9,254 bases of DNA from Patescibacteria group bacterium UBA5124 (GCA_002414185.1 DHYS01000014.1:6290-15543); one strand, 5' to 3'; counted from the stretch's first letter, positions 1 through 7,479 are shown. The notes: a model not told the origin generated them from the sequence alone. Translations and numbers: made by a program.

Positions 1-2233
1 ACATCTTATTATAGGTCCATTCATACCAATATCAATCCCTTCGAAGGAGATATATAGATTTATTATCTAAATCACAACTGGAAGAACCATAGTTAATAAG
101 AGGATAATACGAAGAAAATCATGTATTGATAGCATTTTTAATTCATTTAAATGTAGCTTTCCATTCTCCTTTTGTAAAATCAAATCCATAGTAGAGTTCT
201 TCATCACCACCTTCAAAACCTGAAAAAGTATATTTACAACGAGACAATACCGTAGGGTTATATCAATATTCATTTACATGACCAGTATCTTTATAACTAC
301 TTAATGTAAAATAAGCTCGCGCAGGTATCATACGATGACCACTTAGAGGCCTATAAAGATTGTTAATATATTCAGCTACTGGGATTCCAAACATATCTTG
401 AAGTTTATACGTACAATATCAGAGATATCTAATAGTATAAGATCCATTTGTACAAGTTACTGTTCAAACCTTACATGCCTCATAACCACCTGTCATAGAA
501 TAAGGATTTTTGAAAAAAGTTGTTGTTGCATCAGTTACAGATTCACCCTCTCGGTAAACAGTTCTTGGATCAGAAAATAATCCAATTCCTTTTAAATTAC
601 ATGATGATGGAACATATACATATCCAGACATAGTTATATTTCCAGAATAATTCCAATTGCTAGACATATTACTATAAGGATCCAATCACCATGTAGTCGT
701 AGTATTATACATCTGATCAGGATCATGCGGTCCCCATCGATAGAATCTAGGTTCAGCTGTTTCCTGAGACCAATATTCCGGCATCGCTGTGGATGAATTA
801 CCATAATAATAATAATATCTTCCTGGTATAACTCCTGTATCTATAAGGGGAACACATTTTTTAAGTACTGCGTCGAAATATCCCTGTTTAGTATGAGGGA
901 TATAATCCATAGCTACAGATGAAGCATAGGTAAAAATATCAAAATAACAAATATCTTTATCTTCTATATATCCATTTTTCCAATCAGTATTTTGTATTAA
1001 AGTACCACAAATTACTCCACTACTATATTGCCAGTTGTTAGTAGCTGAAAAATCAAAATATTCTCCTTTCCATCCTGCATTTGGAGTACCTGTATAACGA
1101 CGAGCATCACAAACAGTTTGTGCTGGATTACTTGTTGATCTTGTATCCAATGCTGTATATGTTACTCCGTTATAGGTATATGTTCCATCATTGTTTCTTT
1201 TTGTTCAAATATAATAATCTACAGCCGCTGAATTGTAAATATAGATACTTTGATTATTTAATTCTGAAAATAAGTATCTACTAGGTTTAGATGTACAAGA
1301 TTGAGATGTTCATCCGTTTATTCCTTTACAGGTCCACGTTGTTGTTCAACTACCATAATTTTCTGTATATCCTATATTATAACCACCAGTACTCACTGTA
1401 CCTGCACTACAAAGATCTGTATTAGTAAAATATGTAAAATATGACCAATAATCTTTTTCATATCCATAATAATCATAATCATCTGATGTAGTTCAATTAG
1501 TATAATTTCCATCCCATGTAGTTACAACAAATCATGTTGCAATTCCACATTTACCATTGACCGCTGGAGCACAAGAAGTATTTGTATATGTACCTCCTAA
1601 TATTCCGTTAGTACAAGTTCTTGTTTGTGATGTACACGTTCCTGTCGGAGTAGCATACGCTGTTACACTTTGTCCATTGGTTAATATTCATCGTGGTGTA
1701 CCTGCACATGATGTAGGCGTACATGTTTGTGAAGAATATGATCCTCACAATGTACCATTATTACAAGTTCTTGTTTCACCGAGACATAATGCGTCTGATG
1801 AAGATACATAAGCTACCACATCTGATCCATGGTTAACTATAGATCCCCATGGAGTTGTACATGAACTAGGCGTACATTCACTTATGGCAACATTAGTAGG
1901 TTTTTTATCTATAAAGGTAAGCCATTCATCCGAACTCTTTGTTGGGATAAATATTTGTGAATCGCTTCCCGCTAAGGTTACTTTTTTACATACATTAAAT
2001 TCAGTAATCATATTTTGACTAATTTGTTCTGCAGAAAAATATTTAGCTCATGCTGTAGGTATGGCAAAACTTTGTTTCAACGAAGGAAAAATTGATATAC
2101 CTACATAATATCATCGATTATTCATATTAATAGAAGTCACTGCGAATGTAGATGAAAATCCCAACGCTATGAAGCATCCAAATGATGATAGGATTCAGAA
2201 TTTATATATTTGTTTTATTGTATTTTTTTTCAT
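1..2233 (-). CDS. Secreted Cys/Tyr-rich repeat protein, code 25 (3' end outside window)
   Basis: Starts at ATG 2231-2233 and stays open to the left edge (744 codons) if TGA is read as glycine. There are 17 in-frame TGA and no TAA or TAG. The N-terminus (MKKNTIKQIYKFG, hydrophobic core to about residue 31, STFA-VT) is a signal peptide. Residues 120-221 hold two copies of a roughly 50-residue repeat (CTPSSC...PWG...TRTCNNGTLGGSY; CTPTSC...PRG...TRTCTNGILGGTY). Residues 227-313 match another repeat style I know from bacterial surface proteins (NGKCG...LCSAGT...WTCKGINGG...C). Residues 314-744 are rich in Tyr, Trp and Asn with scattered Cys, and I recognise no domain there. The Cys pattern suggests disulfides outside the cytoplasm. 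It lies 29 bp downstream of the S74-chaperone gene, so co-transcription is likely. Under the standard code it would look like many fragments. Function unknown; surface or adhesive role is inference. Confidence 0.85.
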
Positions 2234-2262
2234 TTTTGTAGAGTAATTAGAAGCTAAAGAAA

Positions 2263-3981
2263 TTATTTAATTCTGGCTTCCAATTGTGTTATTCTAGATT
2301 CTAATTGTTTGTTTTGTAGGGTCAACGTCTTGACTGCTTCGATAAGCGGAGCAACAAGGTTTGCATATTCTACAGACTTCAATCCTGATATATCAGTATG
2401 TACAAGTTCTGGAAATACGTTTTCTACTTCCTGAGCTACTACTCCAAGATCTTTTCTGTCATCAGATTTCCATGTAAATGCGTATCCATTGAGAAGATTG
2501 ATCTTAGTAAGAGCATCTTGTATAGTAGTAATATCTTTTTTGAGTGAACGATCTGATCTATAGTAGAATGCATTAGCTCCTACGTTACCGGCTACTTCAA
2601 GCTTGTATGTTGGTGTAGAGGTTCCGATTCCTACGTTTCCCGCTGCATTGATAGCTATACCATTTTCTGCGGTATTCGTTCCATAATACGCATTCCCATC
2701 ATGCGCATCGATCACTGCTGTCCCATTAATGAACTGCCCTATCGCAGCTTTTCCTACAACCGTTAACTTTTGACCTGGAGTTGGCGTTCCGATTCCTACG
2801 TTTCCATTATCAAAAATCGTACTATTGGCTAGCGTTGTTCCATTCCATTTTGCTACATAGTTTGTCCCCAATGTCCCTACTTTGGGATCTATTTCTGTTA
2901 TTGCATCTCCTTGGAACATTACTTTCTTCCATGCTTGTGATCCATTATTATTCGTTTGTCTAAAGTACAAGTCTTGATCATAAAAACCACCAGCAAATTG
3001 TATTGAAAAATAATTAGCTGTATTGCTGTGTGTTGATGTTATTAAATTATACCAGTTGTTCGTGCTTACTGGCCATCCTTCTGCCGTTGTTGCACTTGAT
3101 GTCTGATAAAACCCTGATGGTGTTCTGCTTGTAATATCATCTTTTGTGACTACATTCTCTACTAAATTTGCTACATCTTTACAGTTTGCATTGTTTTCAT
3201 CACAATACATCGGCGATCTTACCCCTGTTCCAAATTTTCCTACTCCTGCTACATCTAAGGTTGAATTCGCTTGGATATCTCCCGTTATATACAGCCCTCC
3301 ATTTACCGATAAACTATATCCAACTACCGGAATATTCGTATTTATCCCTACTCAGTTCTTTGATCTGATTAAAAATGTATAATCTTTGGTTGATGTGAAA
3401 ATTGTTGTTGGTAAATAGCTATAATTATCACTCCATACAAAAGTACCTTGATGATTAGCCTGTGTATTTTTACCAGCAGCAAAGCTGTAAGCTGCATTGA
3501 TAGCATTAGCTTGTCCACCAGCGATTATTGAATTATCTCAAGTAACTATATTATTCTGACCACCAGCAATTGTTGATCTGGCTCAATTTATTCTATTAGA
3601 ATATCATCATCCTATAGTATTACCATCAGATGTTACTACATTATTGCTTCATCAAACAATTACAGAATTATTTCCATTGATAGTATTTGATCTACCTCCA
3701 AGGACACTTGATCTATCTCCTATGACGGTATTGACCTCTGTACCATTGATCGTACCCATAGAGATACTTCCACTCACTTGGAGGGTTGTAGACCCACTAT
3801 TGAGCATCATAACTGGCGTCCCTGATTGGTTACCATTGGACGTGATGACGATAGTTTTGATTGTTTGTACCGCATTATTGATATTGGTTGGGATATCCAA
3901 CTGTGCATACATGACGCTGCTGGCTACTGTTCCGAGAGCAAGTGCAATCATTACTTTAGTAAATTGTGTTTTTGTTTTCAT
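2263..3981 (-). CDS. Exported YadA-head-like repeat protein with C-terminal S74 intramolecular chaperone, code 25
   Basis: 572 residues from ATG 3979-3981 to TAA 2263-2265, with seven in-frame TGA read as glycine. Residues 1-26 form a signal peptide (MKTKTQFTK, hydrophobic core, VMYA-Q). Residues 85-174 are six 15-residue repeats of the form xIxGxxSxIxGGxxN, like trimeric adhesin or tail-fibre heads. Two VGIGT-P modules (tail-fibre style) precede the C-terminal Peptidase_S74 domain, about residues 474-572. The Ser/Lys dyad of that family (SDRSLK: Ser476, Lys481) is present, and the protein ends in a coiled-coil-like segment (LESRITQLEARIK). In known S74 proteins this domain drives trimerisation and then cleaves itself off. 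A trimeric surface fibre is therefore likely; the target is unknown. It is first in an operon with the Cys-rich gene. The last 315 residues carry no TGA, unlike the repeat region. Confidence 0.93.
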
Positions 3982-4028
3982 GGGATATGGGGAATAAAGA
4001 TAAATATCATAAAATTTACATTATTCTG

Positions 4029-4056
4029 ATTATAAGCCGTTTTGGGGAGTATACAA
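4029..4056 (-). promoter_or_regulatory. Putative sigma70-type promoter of the surface-protein operon
   Basis: On the minus strand a perfect TATAAT (4029-4034) lies 16 bp from a weak TTGTAT (4051-4056). This predicts a start about 40 nt before the ATG at 3981. The weak -35 is one arm of a 6-bp inverted repeat (ATACAA 4051-4056, TTGTAT 4063-4068), which could be an operator; that is only a guess. Confidence 0.45.
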
Positions 4057-4130
4057 ATTTGCTTGTATTTTTCATCTCTTTTCGGTTGACATTTTATATT
4101 TTACATTTAAAAAATATTTTATCCTATGTC

Positions 4131-4179
4131 ATTTCCGCCCTGTCTACCGGCAGGCAGGTTTGCCAGCTGGGGCGGAAAT
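4131..4179. repeat. REP-like palindrome, 10-bp arms
   Basis: ATTTCCGCCC (4131-4140) is the exact reverse complement of GGGCGGAAAT (4170-4179). The 29-nt loop is GC-rich and itself contains CCGGCAGGCAGG and GCCAGCTGG. The layout resembles dispersed extragenic palindromes; copy number cannot be judged from one window. Confidence 0.7.
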
Positions 4180-4186
4180 CTAATTT

Positions 4187-4204
4187 CAGACGTTGGCACG
4201 TCTG
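4187..4204. repeat. Short hairpin, 7-bp stem and 4-nt loop
   Basis: CAGACGT-TGGC-ACGTCTG, followed on the plus strand by GGCTTTTTCTT. It could act as a plus-strand terminator, but no plus-strand gene lies upstream, so it is more likely part of the same repeat cluster as the 4131-4179 palindrome. Confidence 0.6.
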
Positions 4205-4228
4205 GGCTTTTTCTTAAAGTTCATTTTA

Positions 4229-4254
4229 ACCTTTTTTGCTTGATCAAAAAAGGT
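4229..4254. repeat. Inverted repeat, 10-bp stem and 6-nt loop
   Basis: ACCTTTTTTG (4229-4238), loop CTTGAT, CAAAAAAGGT (4245-4254); arms are perfectly complementary. Neither strand has a U-tract right after the stem, so it is not a standard terminator. Confidence 0.65.
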
Positions 4255-4439
4255 CGGAAAAAAATCAAGTCGCCATCAAATCTCGCCATTCTTATTTTAC
4301 AGACTAGCTATTTTTTAAAATTATTTTCATATTTTGGTGGTCCATAGCTCGCTCAAGGATCAAACCTTCCGCTCTGTTCTTATTTTTATTCATGATCCTG
4401 GTGGCTCGGGCAAGGTGATGGCGACGGTTGATAACTACG

Positions 4440-5465
4440 TTATTTGTTTTCAAGCGATATTTGTTCTTGGACTAAACGATCAAAATCTGACTCAATATTT
4501 TGTGTTTTATTAAAGATCTCATATTCTTTCAATGCTTTTTCTTCTGCTTTTTGTCTTGATATTCATCATTTTCCATCGAGAACTTTATATTTGTTGAAAT
4601 GTAAAAAATTATCTACAGCTTCTGCTAGATCAGACATCTTCATAATTACTTGGTTTGCGATTAAGTTTTCTAGATAATCAAAAAATCATGAAACTGATCT
4701 CTCGAGTTTTTTGATATCTTTTTCTTGTAAGTAATTTTTTGCGATGATGGTGTCAGATTTTAGTATTCTTCCTTTGGGTGAATTTTTCCAGTTTTTGAGT
4801 CCCATAAAGACTTCTTTTGCATCGGCATGTTCATAGATTATTTCTGGAGCTGTTTTCCCTGTGATAGCAAAATGAAATTTATTTTGGATCATAGCATAGA
4901 AATTTTTAGTAATCTCTGCATTGGGGTCGTAATCCATACTACATTCTGCAAAAATATCTGTTATTTTCTGATATAATCTTCTTTCACTGGTTCTGATTGA
5001 GCGAATTCTTTCAAGTAATTCCTGGAAATAATCTTTTCAGAAATATTTTCCATTTTTCATCCTCTCATCATCCATCGTAAATCCTTTGATGATATATTCT
5101 TTGAGCCTTTCTGTTGCCCAGATTCTGAATTGTGTGGCTTGTGATGAATTGACACGATACCCTATAGAAATAATCATGTCAAGGTTATAAAATTCAATAT
5201 CTCTAGAAATATCTCTATTACCCTCTTTTTGAACTGTTAGAAAATTTCTAATAGTTGAATTTTGACTTAATTCTCAGCTTTCATAGATTTGTTTGATATG
5301 ATAACTAATTGTTGGTACTTCAACACCAAAAAGTTCTGCAATTTTTTTTTGATTCAGCCAAAGATTTTCATCATAAAGAAAAACTTCTACTTTGATGTTC
5401 CCATTTGGAGTGGTGTAGAAGAGAAATTCTGTGAGTTCGTCTTTGATTGAAAGTTCTTTGGTCAT
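4440..5465 (-). CDS. RhuM-family protein, code 25
   Basis: 341 residues from ATG 5463-5465 to TAA 4440-4442. Five in-frame TGA (residues 64, 143, 260, 300, 301) read as glycine restore a near full-length RhuM-family protein (PF13310, usually about 330-345 residues). Recognisable blocks are LWLNQKKIAELFGV (an HTH-like start, about 36-49), the GELSQNSTIRNFL block (64-76), FYNLDMIISIGYRVNS with FRIWATERLKEYIIKGF (about 90-126), LLERIRSIRTSERR and C-terminal DGKGGISRQKAEEKALKEY. RhuM was named in Salmonella pathogenicity island 3; homologues are widespread and often near mobile or phage genes. Their biochemical role is not established, although the start resembles DNA-binding Bro/antirepressor-type domains. 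It stands alone, divergent from the T9SS-like gene. The next gene on this strand is 458 bp away. Confidence 0.93.
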
Positions 5466-5499
5466 AATTGCTTGTGGTCTGAAGTAAATTTTCTAGAGA

Positions 5500-5528
5500 A
5501 TTATAGCAGAAATCTGACTCAAAATCAA
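5500..5528 (-). promoter_or_regulatory. Promoter of the RhuM-family gene
   Basis: On the minus strand TTGATT (5523-5528) is followed after 17 bp by TATAAT (5500-5505), with a TG two bases before it (extended -10). This predicts a start about 28 nt before the ATG. It is the best promoter match in the window. Confidence 0.6.
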
Positions 5529-5602
5529 GGTAAAATAGATTTTCAGAAAAAAGTATTATCTAAGTCTCAAAAATTAAAAAATAAAATCAGATTGACATTC
5601 TC

Positions 5603-5630
5603 TTGAAATAATATAGAAAATATGTATAAG
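5603..5630 (+). promoter_or_regulatory. Putative promoter of the T9SS-like secreted protein gene
   Basis: TTGAAA (5603-5608), 16-bp spacer, TATAAG (5625-5630): five of six matches in each box. The expected start near 5637 gives a leader of about 53 nt. A perfect TTGACA lies just upstream (5592-5597) but has no well-spaced -10 (TATAGA is only 14 bp away). Confidence 0.45.
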
Positions 5631-5636
5631 GATATA

Positions 5637-5647
5637 TAGGAAGTTCG
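5637..5647 (+). repeat. Left copy of 11-bp inverted repeat flanking the 5690-6778 gene
   Basis: TAGGAAGTTCG here is the exact reverse complement of CGAACTTCCTA at 6782-6792, four bases after the gene's stop codon. The left copy sits at the predicted transcription start, so the two ends of the mRNA could pair, or the repeats could mark the ends of a cassette. Confidence 0.6.
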
Positions 5648-5689
5648 TGGTCTTTAAAAACAAGTAAAAAACAAAAACATTATAATATT

Positions 5690-6778
5690 ATGAAAACAAT
5701 TATACAATTATTTCTGATTCTTGTAATCAGCATAGCGAGTACGAAGTACAGTAGTGCTCAATATGATGTCAAAATCGATGGTGATAATGGCGGTAAAACC
5801 TTTGTCTTACCCCTTACCCATACAGATAATCAGGTCTATACGATCGGTGTACGCAATGGTGGCATCTTTACGATGAAACCAGCAAATTATATCCCTGGTA
5901 TACCTTGGTGGAACACACCTAATGGAGATCCAACAAAGGATTCTATTGTACATGTTGGTCCTGGTCATTATGGAGCTCACTATCAAAAAAAAACTGACAA
6001 CGTATGGACGTATCTAGATATCTATATCCGTTACTACGTGGATATCATCAATACAACAGCGGGTTCTGCTAGTATCAATCAGATGGTCGATACCGTATGG
6101 TTGGTGCCTGGTCAGACAACCGCTACTTTGAGTGCTGGTGATAAGTTTGGTAATTGTTTGTGGGAGAAAAAAGGTGAAACTGGTTATCTTTGGGAAGGTC
6201 AATTTACAGTTAATGTTCCACGTGGAACATATTATTTGATGGCTGTAGATAATGGATCATATATTTCCAAAGATACCGTCACCGTGGAATATGCTATTGC
6301 TAGTCCTGCTACTGCACCTGCTGGCGGAGAGCAAAAGGTTACCTTTACAGCTTCTCAGCTGGGAGTAACTTATACACTCTTCAAAAACAGTGCAAAGGTA
6401 GATGCTACAGAAAAAACTGGTACAGGAAACAATCTGATATGGACTAGCTTATCTGCTGGTACGTATCAAGTCAAAGCTACTACCACCAAAAGTGGTCTGG
6501 CGTATGAATATATGTTTCCTCAAGTATTGACGGTGACGGACATTGCCAATGGTATCGGCGATATCTCCTCGGATAAGATGAAAATCCTGTACAAGGATAA
6601 TCAGCTTTTCTTACCTGATGGTAAGAAATCACTGCAAATCTATGACCTAAGTGGCAGGATACTCTCCAGCTATATAGGAAATAATTCAGTGATACCTATG
6701 GATTTGAAGCCTGGTATTTATGTGATTTCATTGCAGACAGACAATGTAAAAAGCTGTCAAAAAATATTTATTAAATAA
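5690..6778 (+). CDS. Secreted Ig-like protein with T9SS type A-like C-terminal sorting domain
   Basis: 362 residues, ATG 5690 to TAA 6776-6778. An N-terminal signal peptide (MKTIIQLFLILVISIAS, cleavage near SSAQ-Y, residue 24) is followed by a beta-rich unknown region. About residues 135-200 form an Ig-like module (LSAGDKFGNCLWEKKGE...GTYYLMAVDNG...DTVTV). About 197-286 form a second (VTFTASQLGVTYTLFKN...LSAGTYQVKAT). Residues 287-362 match the type A T9SS sorting domain (TIGR04183 style: IYDLSGR 317-323, LKPGIYVISL, final KIFIK). In Bacteroidota that domain directs proteins across the outer membrane, which Patescibacteria are thought to lack. All 33 glycines use GGN and there is no in-frame TGA, unlike the neighbours, suggesting transfer from a standard-code bacterium (inference). 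It is divergent from the RhuM gene, has its own promoter and terminator, and is flanked by an 11-bp inverted repeat. Confidence 0.93.
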   Translation: MKTIIQLFLILVISIASTKYSSAQYDVKIDGDNGGKTFVLPLTHTDNQVYTIGVRNGGIFTMKPANYIPGIPWWNTPNGDPTKDSIVHVGPGHYGAHYQKKTDNVWTYLDIYIRYYVDIINTTAGSASINQMVDTVWLVPGQTTATLSAGDKFGNCLWEKKGETGYLWEGQFTVNVPRGTYYLMAVDNGSYISKDTVTVEYAIASPATAPAGGEQKVTFTASQLGVTYTLFKNSAKVDATEKTGTGNNLIWTSLSAGTYQVKATTTKSGLAYEYMFPQVLTVTDIANGIGDISSDKMKILYKDNQLFLPDGKKSLQIYDLSGRILSSYIGNNSVIPMDLKPGIYVISLQTDNVKSCQKIFIK

Positions 6779-6781
6779 GGC

Positions 6782-6792
6782 CGAACTTCCTA
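6782..6792 (-). repeat. Right copy of 11-bp inverted repeat flanking the 5690-6778 gene
   Basis: CGAACTTCCTA, partner of TAGGAAGTTCG at 5637-5647. It lies between the stop codon and the terminator. No obvious target-site duplication is seen outside the pair. Confidence 0.6.
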
Positions 6793-6808
6793 AATTTTGC
6801 CTTATATG

Positions 6809-6841
6809 TCCCTCGAGTTTTTTACTCGGGGGATTTTTTTT
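6809..6841 (+). terminator. Rho-independent terminator of the T9SS-like gene
   Basis: A 9-bp stem TCCCTCGAG / CTCGGGGGA (one T-G pair) with a 7-nt loop TTTTTTA is followed by eight T (6834-6841). It ends transcription about 30 bp after the stop codon. Confidence 0.85.
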
Positions 6842-6855
6842 GTTGGGGGAAAATT

Positions 6856-6932
6856 CCTCCCTTGCCTATTGATTACGTACTACAAATCCCTCCCTTGCCT
6901 ATTGGTCGCGTACTACAAATCCCTCCCTTGCC
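6856..6932. repeat. 33-bp tandem repeat, 2.3 copies
   Basis: Copies at 6856-6888 and 6889-6921 differ at three bases (ATTGATTACG versus ATTGGTCGCG). A third partial copy starts at 6922 (CCTCCCTTGCC) and runs into the 6931-6952 palindrome. Each begins with CCTCCCTTG, a half-site of that palindrome. The stop codon of the DUF559 gene lies inside copy 2. Confidence 0.8.
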
Positions 6933-7348
6933 CTCCCTTTGTCAAGGGAGGGTATTTCTTTTCTGTTATTTATGATTTCTTTTATTTCTTTTTTTATTTT
7001 TTCTAAATCATTTATTACTTCTTCATTTGTAAATCTTACGGTAGTGATTCCCTGATGTCTCATTCGTTCATCTCTTTCTCTATCATATGCTTCTTTTCCT
7101 ATATGACTATTCCCATCAATCTCTATAGCCAACAATAATTTTGAACAATAAAAATCTAATATAAATGATCCTATCATTTTCTGACGAAGAAAAATATATC
7201 ATGTTTGTTGTTTTCTTAAAACTTTCTCCCAAATTATTATTTCAGAATATGTCATATTTTTTCTCAGTTTTCTAGATCTTTCTTTGTTTGATCTGTTGTA
7301 AGGTTTGAAAGTTAATTCATATTCTTTCATCTTATCCGTCGCATTCAT
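6899..7348 (-). CDS. DUF559 (endonuclease-fold) protein, code 25
   Basis: 149 residues from ATG 7346-7348 to TAG 6899-6901. An in-frame TAG directly before the ATG fixes the upper limit; ATG 7328-7330 (MKEYELTF) is an equally good start. The sequence fits DUF559 (PF04480): RSRKLRKNMTYSEIIIWEKV, then TGYIFLRQK, IGSFILDFYC, LLLAIEIDG and YDRERDERMRHQGI. Gly50 in TGYIF is the single TGA codon and falls at the usual Gly of GYKFRRQ. The fold resembles Vsr and restriction endonucleases; Asp65, Glu76 and Asp78 are candidate metal ligands. Biological role is not established. The domain ends near NNRK. The last 20 or so residues (EIPSLDKGRAREGFVVRDQ) are read from the flanking palindrome and tandem repeat, so this tail is probably incidental. 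Palindromes of nearly the same sequence sit on both sides of the gene. Confidence 0.88.
6931..6952. repeat. Palindrome at 3' side of the DUF559 gene
   Basis: CCCTCCCTT-TGTC-AAGGGAGGG, a perfect 9-bp stem with a 4-nt loop. Its reverse complement differs from the palindrome at 7363-7384 by only two bases. Confidence 0.8.
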
Positions 7349-7362
7349 CTAAAATATCTACT

Positions 7363-7384
7363 CCCCTCCTTGACAAAGGAGGGG
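7363..7384. repeat. Palindrome at 5' side of the DUF559 gene
   Basis: CCCCTCCTT-GACA-AAGGAGGGG, a perfect 9-bp stem with a 4-nt loop, then GTGGGGGTGG. It lies 14 bp upstream of the DUF559 ATG. On the minus strand its AAGGAGGGG arm could pass for a distant Shine-Dalgarno, but the spacing is too long. Confidence 0.8.
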
Positions 7385-7479
7385 GTGGGGGTGGATTTGG
7401 CCCGCGTTTCAAGAAATTAGGGGAATTCTATAATTTTCTTGATTTTTTTAAATTAATTATTATAATTGTTTTCAGTTAG

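Larger units (their letters stand above)
3982..4439. other. 458-bp gene-free stretch with inverted repeats
   Basis: No convincing gene on either strand, even with TGA as sense. It holds the operon promoter (4029-4056), three perfect inverted repeats (4131-4179, 4187-4204, 4229-4254) and a GC-richer patch around 4340-4440 that contrasts with the AT-rich surroundings. No clear U-tract terminator for the upstream RhuM gene is visible. Confidence 0.7.

Noticed and set aside
1..2233. A string of broken short genes or a pseudogene on the minus strand
   Set aside because: All interruptions are TGA, the frame never changes and the joined reading gives a signal peptide and regular repeats. This is one gene under code 25.
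4187..4214. Plus-strand terminator (hairpin plus TTTTTCTT)
   Set aside because: No plus-strand gene ends upstream. The hairpin fits better as part of the repeat cluster.
4126..4347. Plus-strand open frame with a CLPAGR-like sequence
   Set aside because: It is read through the GC-rich palindrome and the inverted-repeat cluster. No domain is recognisable and such frames are typical by-products of repeats.
5681..5686. TATAAT just before the ATG of the T9SS-like gene as its -10 box
   Set aside because: It lies only 3 bp upstream of the ATG, so transcription would start inside the coding region.
6856..6952. CRISPR array
   Set aside because: The 33-bp units are directly adjacent with no variable spacers between them, and no cas genes are present.
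6797..7006. Plus-strand open frame with an 11-residue repeat
   Set aside because: It runs through the terminator, the 33-bp tandem repeat and the antisense of DUF559. The repeat period is a multiple of three, which keeps the frame open by accident.
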